8,166 nt of DNA, from NCBI GenBank assembly GCA_009926705.1, contig RFOJ01000034.1:1-8166 (forward strand). Direction: 5' to 3'. Of the stretch, positions 1-6,468 are shown piece by piece (the first letter of the stretch is position 1; each line of letters begins with the position of its first letter). The stretch comes from Acidimicrobiia bacterium (lineage in GTDB: Bacteria > Actinomycetota > Acidimicrobiia > Acidimicrobiales > Ilumatobacteraceae). A program made the translations under genes and the position numbers. The notes beneath the pieces are model-generated. The model was given only the letters and a program-made list of their open reading frames with translations, made no database searches and was not told the DNA's origin.

Positions 1-71
1 CGGCGATTGGTGCGGCGAGGTTTGCGGCGATTGGCGACTCGATGTTCGCGGCGATCGGTGCGGCGAGGTGT
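1..71. repeat. In-frame 24-bp tandem repeat inside dprA
   Basis: Three 24-bp units are seen at 1-23 (first base cut by the edge), 24-47 and 48-71. The outer two match at 21 of 23 positions (1-23 against 49-71), while the middle one differs mainly in its second half, giving an A-B-A pattern with a 48-bp higher-order period. Read on the minus strand the units encode HLAAPIAA, NIESPIAA and NLAAPIA(A). Because 24 is a multiple of three, copy-number change would keep the frame. The array may continue beyond the left edge. Confidence 0.85.
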
Positions 72-655
72 GACTTGCCGTTCGACGCGACAGATGACAT
101 CGCATCGAAGGCGTCGATCACCCCACGGTGCGCAGCCGCGTCGATGCCGCGTGCAAGCCCCGACACGACCGACACACCGTTGCGAGCGAGTTCGCGACCC
201 AGCCGTCGCGCGAAGTGGCGGCCTGCTGCGCTCGCTGCGCGAGTGCCGATGATGCCGACACGGCGATTGGCAAAAGCCGATACGTCTCCTCTCGCGAAGA
301 GCACCGCGGGAGCGGCGAAATCTCCGCGTATCGACGCGGGATACTCCGCATCAGTGGTGAGCAGCACCCGAATGTCGCCGTCGTGCAGTGCTGCAGCCAT
401 CTGGTCAAGCAGCTGCACGGTTGCGGCTCGACGCAACGCGCGGTCGAGCCCGTCTTGTCGCAGCATCGCCGCGATGTGCTCTGGTGCCGGTGCCTCACCA
501 CGCACTACTTGCCACGCCGGCAGCACGCCGAGACCGCGCATCAGAGTGCGCAACCTTTGCGGCCCGATGCCGGGCAGCGATGCGAGTGCAGCAGCGACGA
601 CGCGATCGTCATACGTCGGTTCGATGGTCTCCGCGTGCGAGAGATCGCTGTTCAT
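1..655 (-). CDS. dprA: DNA processing protein DprA (partial, C-terminus beyond left edge)
   Basis: DprA binds incoming single-stranded DNA in the cytoplasm during natural transformation and loads RecA onto it. The 218 visible residues show an N-terminal helix-hairpin-helix-like segment (LPGIGPQRLRTLMRGLG, about 27-43). The Rossmann-type DprA core follows, with GIIGTRA (134-140) and the family signature SGLARGIDAAAHRG (165-178). The start at 655 is chosen because its ATG overlaps the comM stop as ATGA, implying translational coupling; a weak GGTGG lies just upstream. After residue about 182 the protein departs from the usual short turn leading into the next strand. It runs through a linker (FDAMSSVASNGKSH) into octapeptide repeats of the type N-[LI]-x-x-P-I-A-A, which continue to the window edge. 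The remaining core and any C-terminal domain are not visible, so I cannot tell whether the gene is intact. Identity is firm; the repeat is the odd feature. Confidence 0.93.
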   Translation of the reverse strand, partial: MNSDLSHAETIEPTYDDRVVAAALASLPGIGPQRLRTLMRGLGVLPAWQVVRGEAPAPEHIAAMLRQDGLDRALRRAATVQLLDQMAAALHDGDIRVLLTTDAEYPASIRGDFAAPAVLFARGDVSAFANRRVGIIGTRAASAAGRHFARRLGRELARNGVSVVSGLARGIDAAAHRGVIDAFDAMSSVASNGKSHLAAPIAANIESPIAANLAAPIA

Positions 656-2163
656 CGCGCACCACCAGCAAGCGTCGACAGTGCTGTGCGCAATTGCAGT
701 GCGGTCGCCACGTGCGACTCGCCCACCAGGTCTGGCGCATCGTGCAGGTCGGCGATAGTTCGGGCGACGCGACGCACGCGATGCAGGCCGCGTCCGCTCA
801 GCCGACCCGACTCGAGTTCGCGCCGCAGCAGGGCGCGCGCCGCCGGCTCAAGCGGCGCATAGGTGTCGAGGTCGTCGACGGCGATGTTGGCATTCACACC
901 ACCGTTGCGTGCGGCGGCAATAGCCCTCGCTTGCACCACGCGCGCAGCGACCAACGCTGACGACTCACCTGGTCGGCCGTCGACCAAATCGTCAACGCGA
1001 GGCAACCCGACGGCCAGCCGCAGATCGAACCGATCAAGCAACGGCCCCGAGAACCTCCGCAGATACTTCGCTCGTGCAGAGTCGTCGCACACGCAGACAC
1101 CTGGCGTGCCAGCACCGCACGGGCACGGATTCGCCGCGGCGACGAGCAGGAATCGCGCAGGAAACGTGAGTGTGGTGCGCGCCCGCGACACGCGAACCAC
1201 GCCTTCTTCGATGGGCTGACGTAACGCATCGAGCACGCTCGGGGCGAACTCACCAAGTTCGTCAAGGAACAACACTCCCTCGCTCGCCAACGAGACCTCA
1301 CCCGGACGCATCGCTGACGTGCCGCCACCGATGAGCCCGACCATAGAGATGGAGTGGTGCGGTGATCGAAACGGTGGCCGAGTAATGCGACCGCTCGGTG
1401 GCATCGCAACATGGGCAGCGGAGTGCACCATGGTGCACGAGAGTGCTTCGTCGTCGCTGAGCGGCGGAAGAATGCCCGGCAGACGCCGAGCAAGCATCGA
1501 CTTACCGGCGCCCGGCGGACCAACCAGCAACACATGGTGTGACCCAGCAGCCGCAACTTCGAGTGCAAGTCGCGCTGCTGGCTGACCGCGCACGTCGGCG
1601 AGGTCGGGATGTGGTGCCGCATCGGGCAGCACGTCAGACGAGTTGCTCGAGATCCACTCGTCTTGGCCACGCAAACAGGCGACGGCGTGAGCGAGATCGC
1701 TCGCCGCCACTACGTCGCTGGCACCTGCTGCCCGCGCGGCCGCCACGTTGCCCGCTGCAACCACCACTCGCCTGTCGCGCACCGCCGCAACGAGCGGTGC
1801 TGCGCCAACGACACTGCGCAACGAGCCGTCAAGACCGAGCTCGGCGACGAAGGCAAATTGTTTTGCCGATTCTGGCGACAACTGCTCGTCGGCGATGAGT
1901 ACCGCGACGGCAATCGCAAGATCGAGACCCGCGCCGCCCTTGCGCTCGCCGCTCGGCGCGAGATTGACCGTGATGCGACGGTTGGGCCACGCGAAACCGC
2001 GCGAGAGAAACGCGGCACGCACGCGGTCGCGACTCTCGCGGCACACCTCGTCGGGTTGACCGACGATGGTGAAGCCGGGCAAACCCACACCGACGTGCAC
2101 CTCAACATCGACGGCGCGCCCGACGACACCGAGCAATGTGGTCGAGCGGACACTTGCGAACAT
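652..2163 (-). CDS. comM: ComM / YifB-family Mg-chelatase-like AAA+ ATPase
   Basis: In Vibrio, ComM is a hexameric helicase that drives branch migration during integration of transforming DNA; homologues are widespread and often lie next to dprA, as here. The 503-residue product is typical in length. It has an N-terminal Lon-like S5-fold domain (about 1-165, with GLPGFTIVGQPD at 27-38 and NLAPSGERKGG at 67-77). The AAA+ core carries Walker A GPPGAGKS (215-222), Walker B VLFLDE (297-302) and the zinc-binding pattern PCPCG...CVC (Cys 347, 349, 357, 359). A C-terminal Mg-chelatase helical domain ends in SGRGLHRVRRVARTIADL. I chose the ATG at 2163 because the family N-terminus begins there and GGAGG lies just upstream; the frame stays open to 2421 but that extension overlaps the divergent lipoprotein gene. 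The stop overlaps the dprA start by 4 nt. No yraN gene lies directly upstream, although that is a common neighbour. Confidence 0.95.
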   Translation of the reverse strand: MFASVRSTTLLGVVGRAVDVEVHVGVGLPGFTIVGQPDEVCRESRDRVRAAFLSRGFAWPNRRITVNLAPSGERKGGAGLDLAIAVAVLIADEQLSPESAKQFAFVAELGLDGSLRSVVGAAPLVAAVRDRRVVVAAGNVAAARAAGASDVVAASDLAHAVACLRGQDEWISSNSSDVLPDAAPHPDLADVRGQPAARLALEVAAAGSHHVLLVGPPGAGKSMLARRLPGILPPLSDDEALSCTMVHSAAHVAMPPSGRITRPPFRSPHHSISMVGLIGGGTSAMRPGEVSLASEGVLFLDELGEFAPSVLDALRQPIEEGVVRVSRARTTLTFPARFLLVAAANPCPCGAGTPGVCVCDDSARAKYLRRFSGPLLDRFDLRLAVGLPRVDDLVDGRPGESSALVAARVVQARAIAAARNGGVNANIAVDDLDTYAPLEPAARALLRRELESGRLSGRGLHRVRRVARTIADLHDAPDLVGESHVATALQLRTALSTLAGGAR

Positions 2164-2167
2164 GGTG

Positions 2168-2172
2168 CCTCC
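2168..2172 (-). promoter_or_regulatory. Ribosome binding site of comM
   Basis: On the minus strand CCGGAGGCACC precedes the ATG at 2163, putting a full GGAGG core four bases before the start. This is the clearest Shine-Dalgarno in the window. It decides the comM start against the longer open frame reaching 2421. Confidence 0.8.
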
Positions 2173-2260
2173 GGATGACGAGTGGTGAGCGACGCGCATG
2201 CAGAGGCGCGCCGTACGAATGCCGTATTGCCTGGCCGTGACCTGAGAGAATGAAACGGCG

Positions 2261-2722
2261 ATGTTGGTTCTCAAGCGATGTGTGCACGGTCTGGCGTTGA
2301 CGGCGGCGGCGCTGTCGTGCGTCGCACTTGCGGCATGCGCCGAAACCCCGCGCACCGCGACCAACTTCTGTCGTGTGCTCGCCGACCGAATTGACGAGAT
2401 GACCGAGGCGCCGACTGACAATGCTTCGGTGAACCGACTGATCGACCACTACTCGCGCCTCGCAGAAGTGGCACCGATTGAAGTCGAGGGCGACATTGTC
2501 GCGTTGCGTGACCTCTTTATCGCTGCGTCCAAGGTGAACGTGAACGACCCCGAGAGCGTGCAAGAGGTTGCCGACCTCGCGTATCAAGCAGACGGTGCAG
2601 CCGAAGCAGCGGGCATCTATGCGGGCGCAACGTGCGGTGTGGACTTGTCGACCGGCTTTGCGGTGCAGGTACCAGAGATGCCGGCGATTTCTGAATCGCC
2701 CGCGACGACCGTCGCGCCGTAA
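2261..2722 (+). CDS. Small secreted lipoprotein of unknown function
   Basis: A 153-residue protein with a classic lipoprotein signal peptide: positive n-region (K5, R6), hydrophobic stretch (about 9-22) and lipobox LAAC (23-26). Cys26 would be lipidated and the mature protein anchored to the outer face of the cytoplasmic membrane. The mature part is acidic and predicted mainly helical. It holds two further cysteines, in NFCRVL (Cys37) and ATCGV (Cys125), that could form a disulfide once exported, and ends in a Ser/Thr/Pro-rich tail. Short Cys-containing lipoproteins of this kind are common in actinobacteria, but I do not recognise a named family. The gene diverges from comM with a 97-bp gap. 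No strong Shine-Dalgarno precedes the ATG and I see no convincing promoter in the gap. A hairpin starts 20 bases after the stop. The lipoprotein nature is well supported; the function is unknown. Confidence 0.82.
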   Translation: MLVLKRCVHGLALTAAALSCVALAACAETPRTATNFCRVLADRIDEMTEAPTDNASVNRLIDHYSRLAEVAPIEVEGDIVALRDLFIAASKVNVNDPESVQEVADLAYQADGAAEAAGIYAGATCGVDLSTGFAVQVPEMPAISESPATTVAP

Positions 2723-2733
2723 CGAACGACGAA

Positions 2734-2793
2734 CGTAGTGCGACGCGTGGTGCGACGCGTGTCGCGCCGCGTGTTACGACTCGTGTCGCGCCG
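2734..2793. repeat. Five degenerate 12-bp tandem repeats in a convergent gap
   Basis: Five consecutive 12-mers read CGTAGTGCGACG, CGTGGTGCGACG, CGTGTCGCGCCG, CGTGTTACGACT and CGTGTCGCGCCG (2734-2745, 2746-2757, 2758-2769, 2770-2781, 2782-2793). Units three and five are identical, and units one and two differ at one base. The array fills most of the 86-bp space between the lipoprotein stop and the clpP stop and contains the hairpin annotated separately. Confidence 0.7.
2742..2775 (+). terminator. Long hairpin, probable terminator of the lipoprotein gene
   Basis: Positions 2742-2756 pair with 2761-2775 around a four-base GCGT loop, giving 15 consecutive pairs. Eleven are Watson-Crick and four are G-U (2742/2775, 2745/2772, 2748/2769, 2751/2766). 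All four wobbles are legal only in plus-strand RNA; in the minus-strand transcript they become A-C mismatches. This points to a role in the plus-strand lipoprotein transcript, whose stop codon ends 20 bases earlier. There is no U-tract, so it may be a tract-less terminator or a 3'-end stabiliser rather than a classic intrinsic terminator. Confidence 0.6.
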
Positions 2794-2808
2794 CGCGCCA
2801 GCAGCGAC

Positions 2809-3459
2809 TTAGCGAATCTCGCCGCGCTTCAAGATGACTTTGTCGACCAGACCGTATTCTTTGGCCTGTTCGGCGGTGAACCAACGGTCGCGCTCGGAGT
2901 CACGCTGAACGTCTTCGATCGGCTTGCCTGAGTGGAATGCCGTGAGCTCAGCCATGCGGCGCTTGGTGTACGCCAACTGCTCGGCCTGGATCGCGATGTC
3001 GGCAGCCTGACCGCGTAGACCGGCGAGCGGCTGGTGCATCATGATTCGCGCGTTGGGCAACGAGTACCGCTTGCCCTTGGTGCCGGCGGTGAGCAAGAAC
3101 TGCCCCATCGATGCGGCGAGACCCACGCACACCGTCGCCACGTCACACGCGACGAACTGCATGGTGTCGTAGATGGCCATGCCCGCGGTGACCGAGCCAC
3201 CGGGCGAGTTGACATAGAGCCAGATGTCGCTCTTGGGATCTTCGCCTTCGAGGAAGAGCAACTGCGCGCAGATTTGATTGGCGATCGTATCGTCGACTTC
3301 TGACCCGAGCATGATGACGCGGCTCTTCAGCAGGCGGTTGAAGATGTCGCCGCGGCCGTCCATGCCGCCTTCGAGGGCCATCGGCACGTTCGCCGCACCG
3401 GCAGTGGTCGCCCCGTGCACGAGCGGTGAAGCGGACGACGGCATGAGCGGTGAAGTCAT
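2809..3459 (-). CDS. clpP: ATP-dependent Clp protease proteolytic subunit ClpP
   Basis: ClpP forms a double-heptameric barrel of serine proteases that degrades substrates unfolded by ClpX, ClpA or ClpC in the cytoplasm. The 216-residue product has every core motif: YVNSPGGSV (82-90), GLAASMGQFLL with nucleophile Ser117, MMHQP with His142, and SERDRWFTAEQAKEYGLVD with Asp191. Length is normal apart from an N-terminal stretch of about 37 residues before the conserved RGDIFNRLLKSRVIMLG. The ATG at 3459 is chosen because it overlaps the upstream stop as ATGA; it has no Shine-Dalgarno. ATGs at residues 6, 27 and 33 are alternatives. The N-terminal region, which forms the axial pore in ClpP, is Ala/Gly/Pro-rich and could be a removed propeptide. 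Actinobacterial clpP genes usually come as a clpP1-clpP2 pair near tig and clpX; this one stands alone behind two PLP-enzyme genes, so it may be an extra paralogue. Confidence 0.95.
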   Translation of the reverse strand: MTSPLMPSSASPLVHGATTAGAANVPMALEGGMDGRGDIFNRLLKSRVIMLGSEVDDTIANQICAQLLFLEGEDPKSDIWLYVNSPGGSVTAGMAIYDTMQFVACDVATVCVGLAASMGQFLLTAGTKGKRYSLPNARIMMHQPLAGLRGQAADIAIQAEQLAYTKRRMAELTAFHSGKPIEDVQRDSERDRWFTAEQAKEYGLVDKVILKRGEIR

Positions 3460-4850
3460 GCGCGCAAGGCTAACGGCTTGGGCGTCTCACGACGGATGCC
3501 ACTGAACACGATGGCAACACGTTCGTCGTTCGACACTCGATCTCGCGCCGCAAGCAGACCGGCAAGACCCGACGCGCCCGTCGGGCTCACGTCGATATCG
3601 GTGGTGCGGTGCGCGAGCTCGTACGCCTCATGCACGTGGCGTTCGCTCGCCACCACTGGCCAGCCACCGCTCGCGCGCATCGCGCGACAGACCGACACCC
3701 AGTCGTAGGTCTCGTCGTCGAGAATGCCGTCGGCAAACGACGTCGGCGTACCCGACCAGGGCGTCATGCACTCGCCCCAGTGAGTCGCAGCGTCGATTGC
3801 GGTCTTGTATTTCGAGCTCGCCTGCCACGCGCGTGCGAGCGGTGCGCAGCCTTCTGCCTGAACGGCGTGCAGCGCGGCGCGAGTGCCGCCGGCGTGGAAA
3901 CCTTCGGCGAGGCTCGCCGCAAATGCTCCCCCACCCACCTGCACGAACAGTCGCGCGATAAGCGGAGGCTCCATGTGTTCGGCGACGTACGCCATCTCCC
4001 ATCCGATGGTGCGGCCGCCATCGAGACACCATGCGTTCTCCGGGCCCTGCACACCGAACGGAATCGCACCGTCGCGCGTTGCTTCGCGGAAGCGATGCAC
4101 ACATGGGTCACCTGGCGGGTCGTCGGCTCGGCGCGGGCAATGAACCATGTCGGCACCGAGGTCGCGCAAGCGCTGCACGAGCACAGCGTCGGCGTGCTCG
4201 GGCACGAACACCTGGATGGGCCACTTCAGTGCGTGAGCAAGCGTGCTGGCAGCAAACGCGGCATTGCCGCAGCTGGCGATAGCGAGCGGCGGTCGTGGGT
4301 TCGTTGCGGTGCCACTCGACGAACCTGATGCACTCGACCACGGCGCGAGCCCGAGACGTTCAGCCGCCACGAGATGCAGCAACTCGGTGAAGAGGTGGCG
4401 AGACTTCTGCGAGCCTGCCACGTTGTGTGTCTCGTCTTTCACCCACACGCCACCGTTCTGCGAGAAGCCGAGCGCATCCGACAACTTGTCGGCGCGCGCG
4501 AACGGAGTAAACACGAAACCGGTGCCGGCTACTGACGCGATTTTCGCGTCGAGTTCTTCGATGAGCGCGTCGCGGTCGTCTTCGCTCATGCCGTTGGCGT
4601 CAGCGAATGCATCCCACGCGAGATACCGGCGGAATGCGATGAACGGGTTCTTGTGTTTCGTGCGGCGCAACGGCGCCACGTCACTCTCGATGAGCAGCAC
4701 GTGGTGACGATCGTTGCCCTTGGCGTTGGGGCAACGCCACGACAGCGGCGTCTTCACATCGACGCGCGATCCGCACGCGGCGCAACGCAACGAGCGGACG
4801 ATGGGCGGTTTGGCGCGAGGGTTGGCGCGCGGGAGCGTCGAATCGCTCAT
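3456..4850 (-). CDS. Threonine-synthase-like PLP enzyme (fold type II) with N-terminal Cys cluster
   Basis: A 464-residue fold-type-II pyridoxal-phosphate enzyme of the threonine synthase / threonine dehydratase group. The N-terminus carries a zinc-ribbon-like CxxC...C (LRCAACGS with Cys23 and Cys26, then Cys40 in SWRCPNA), as in some threonine synthases. The core shows VKDETHNVAGSQKSRH (137-151), whose Lys149 is the expected Schiff-base lysine. A SCGNAAFAAS loop (193-202) matches the family SxGNxxxA motif, and GGGAFAASL (306-314) is the likely phosphate-binding glycine loop. A low-complexity Ser/Gly/Thr insert (about 170-186) precedes the SCGN loop. The frame opens at a TTG at 4907, which would overlap the upstream gene by 32 nt; I prefer the ATG at 4850, 25 nt after that stop, although neither has a Shine-Dalgarno. 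The stop overlaps the clpP start (ATGA), so the two are probably co-translated. The substrate is not certain: threonine synthase, a dehydratase or another beta/gamma-replacement enzyme all fit. Confidence 0.85.
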   Translation of the reverse strand: MSDSTLPRANPRAKPPIVRSLRCAACGSRVDVKTPLSWRCPNAKGNDRHHVLLIESDVAPLRRTKHKNPFIAFRRYLAWDAFADANGMSEDDRDALIEELDAKIASVAGTGFVFTPFARADKLSDALGFSQNGGVWVKDETHNVAGSQKSRHLFTELLHLVAAERLGLAPWSSASGSSSGTATNPRPPLAIASCGNAAFAASTLAHALKWPIQVFVPEHADAVLVQRLRDLGADMVHCPRRADDPPGDPCVHRFREATRDGAIPFGVQGPENAWCLDGGRTIGWEMAYVAEHMEPPLIARLFVQVGGGAFAASLAEGFHAGGTRAALHAVQAEGCAPLARAWQASSKYKTAIDAATHWGECMTPWSGTPTSFADGILDDETYDWVSVCRAMRASGGWPVVASERHVHEAYELAHRTTDIDVSPTGASGLAGLLAARDRVSNDERVAIVFSGIRRETPKPLALRA

Positions 4851-4875
4851 CGTCGGCCGCGGCGCTGCGGCAACC

Positions 4876-6417
4876 TCAGCCTGCGACGCGACGGTTGAAG
4901 TCGTCAATCATCGCATCCCACGCCGGAACGAAGCGGCGCAAGTCGCGCCAGAACGTCTGCGAGCGGCGGGCTTCGAACACTTCGAGCGGCGTGCCCTGCT
5001 GCTCGACCCAGGTGTAGTAACCGAGGTTGAACACTCGGTTGCGATCGCGCTCGTCGCAGTCGAGCATGTGGTCGGTGGTGACCGAACCGAGGTGCTCGGC
5101 GAACACTTCGGCCGCATCAGTCGTGCCAAAGCTTCCGTTGAATCGCTTGGCCAACGTCTTGCGGCGCTCGCTCGGGTAGAGATCGGCGCCGTCAGTGGCG
5201 ATGGTGATGAGTGCATCGTTGGGGCCGAGACCACGAAGCTTGGCGACCTTTATGGCAGCAATCACGTTGGCAATCGCCGAGAAACCGAAGTGCTTCAGCA
5301 CCTTCAGCGTTTCTTCGGGCACCTGCTTGCGCTCGTGTAGGTAGCGAAGGCCGTCGTCGGTGTTGAAGAGCACGTCGAGTTCGTCAGTGGCGCGATCAGA
5401 CACGTCAATGACGAGGTCGGTGTTCATCACGTTGTGAATGAGAGGGATGTGCTTGTCACCGATGCCCTGAATGTTGTGCTCGCCAAAACCGTTCTCGAGC
5501 ATCGTCGGGCACTCGAGCGCCTCGACCGCGCCGATTGCGGTGCCGAACAGCTCCTTCAAGCGGTCACCAGCGGCGATGGTGCCAGCCGAACCGGTGGCGC
5601 TCGTGAAGGCAGCCAGACGCAGCTTGTCGTTACCGGTGCGTGCGCGCACCGTGTCGAACACGTGGGCGAGCGCGTTGCCCGTGACCTGCCAGTGCACCAG
5701 GTGGTTGGCGAACTCGCAGAACTGGTTGAAGATGAAATTGCGCGGGTCTTTGCGCATCTCGTTGCACGCGTCGTAGATCTCTTTGACGTTGCTCTCGGTT
5801 CCGGGCGTGCGCACCACGTCGCTCGGGTCGCTCGTCCACTTGTCGAGCCAGTCGAAGCGTTCTTGCGACATTCCGGCTGGCAGCACGGCCACGCCGCGCG
5901 CACCCATGATCTTGCTAATCGCCACGCCGCCACGCGCATAGTTGCCGGTTGATGGCCAGATCGCGCGATGCTGCGTGGGGTCGAACTGTCCGGTGATGAT
6001 GCGCGGCGCGAGACACGCGTACGCCGCGAGCACCTTGTGTGCGGTGATCATCGGAAAGCGGTCGCCGAACATGACAATGATCGGGCTTTCGATGCCGGTG
6101 AGCGACGAGGGCAGCACGACGTGGTCGGGCACCTGCACGCGGTTGCCCGCCATGTCGTTATACCAATGCACGCGGAAGAGATTGCGGGCGTCTGGTGAGT
6201 TCTTGTCGACGCCTTTGGTGGTCGAGGCGTCGATCTTGCGCGGGTCGGCGAGTTGCGCGAACGTCGGAAGCACCACTTTGCGCTCGCGGCAGCGTGCGAC
6301 GCTCGCAGCGAGCGCTTTCTCGTCGACGATGCGATCGGCAAGACCGAGCTGGTCGATCATTGCGGTATCGCGAGACATGCTGGCGTGTTGCGCGCTTGGC
6401 GCGGCGGTGGCAGTCAC
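4876..6417 (-). CDS. Cysteine-synthase/CBS-like PLP-dependent enzyme (fold type II), 513 residues
   Basis: A second fold-type-II PLP enzyme, longer than the usual 300-350 residue cysteine synthase. Motifs in order: MITAHKVLAAY (123-133, Lys128 a candidate Schiff-base lysine), PSTGNYARGG (155-164, equivalent to TSGNTG), ATGSAGTIAAGDRLKE (274-289, the glycine-rich phosphate loop seen as GTGGT in cysteine synthase) and HNIQGIGDKHIP (314-325, closely like the IQGIG segment of cysteine synthase and cystathionine beta-synthase). An N-terminal extension (1-80) and a C-terminal region of about 110 residues (LYPSERRKTL onward) are not part of standard cysteine synthase. Proteins of this type are generally annotated only as PLP-dependent beta-subunit-like; the reaction is unknown to me. 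The start is uncertain: GTG at 6417 gives the longest product, while ATGs at 6378 and 6360 are possible and none has a clear Shine-Dalgarno. It is the first gene of the apparent operon, 51 bp from the divergent tRNA. Confidence 0.82.
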   Translation of the reverse strand: MTATAAPSAQHASMSRDTAMIDQLGLADRIVDEKALAASVARCRERKVVLPTFAQLADPRKIDASTTKGVDKNSPDARNLFRVHWYNDMAGNRVQVPDHVVLPSSLTGIESPIIVMFGDRFPMITAHKVLAAYACLAPRIITGQFDPTQHRAIWPSTGNYARGGVAISKIMGARGVAVLPAGMSQERFDWLDKWTSDPSDVVRTPGTESNVKEIYDACNEMRKDPRNFIFNQFCEFANHLVHWQVTGNALAHVFDTVRARTGNDKLRLAAFTSATGSAGTIAAGDRLKELFGTAIGAVEALECPTMLENGFGEHNIQGIGDKHIPLIHNVMNTDLVIDVSDRATDELDVLFNTDDGLRYLHERKQVPEETLKVLKHFGFSAIANVIAAIKVAKLRGLGPNDALITIATDGADLYPSERRKTLAKRFNGSFGTTDAAEVFAEHLGSVTTDHMLDCDERDRNRVFNLGYYTWVEQQGTPLEVFEARRSQTFWRDLRRFVPAWDAMIDDFNRRVAG

Positions 6418-6426
6418 CTTTACATT

Positions 6427-6456
6427 CTGTCAAACCAGCAGCGGCACTACTACCCT
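6427..6456 (+). promoter_or_regulatory. Possible promoter of the tRNA-Leu gene
   Basis: CTGTCA (6427-6432) and TACCCT (6451-6456) are spaced 18 bp apart and resemble weak -35 and -10 elements. Transcription would start around 6463, a few bases before the tRNA. The match is modest. The position in the only non-coding DNA before the tRNA is the main support. Confidence 0.25.
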
Positions 6457-6468
6457 GAACGAACGCGG

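Noticed and set aside
1..71. CRISPR array
   Set aside because: The repeats are directly adjacent with no spacers and lie in frame within dprA.
42..862. Long plus-strand open frames opposite dprA and comM
   Set aside because: They are Arg/Ser/Ala-rich translations opposite clearly conserved dprA and comM, as expected from high-GC coding DNA. They lack recognisable motifs.
2164..2260. Divergent promoters between comM and the lipoprotein gene
   Set aside because: I looked on both strands for paired -35/-10 elements and found only weak matches with wrong spacing. Promoters must be here or near but cannot be placed.
2164..2421. N-terminal extension of comM to 2421
   Set aside because: The extra 86 codons overlap the divergent lipoprotein gene. 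The family N-terminus and the GGAGG site both place the start at 2163.
4714..5340. Plus-strand open frame of 208 codons
   Set aside because: It lies antisense to two PLP-enzyme genes with strong motifs and has no motif or ribosome site of its own.
6428..6433. Perfect TTGACA (minus strand) as a -35 box for the PLP-enzyme operon
   Set aside because: No acceptable -10 element lies 15-19 bp downstream; the region is already inside the coding sequence from the GTG at 6417. It would make sense only if the true start were at 6378 or 6360.
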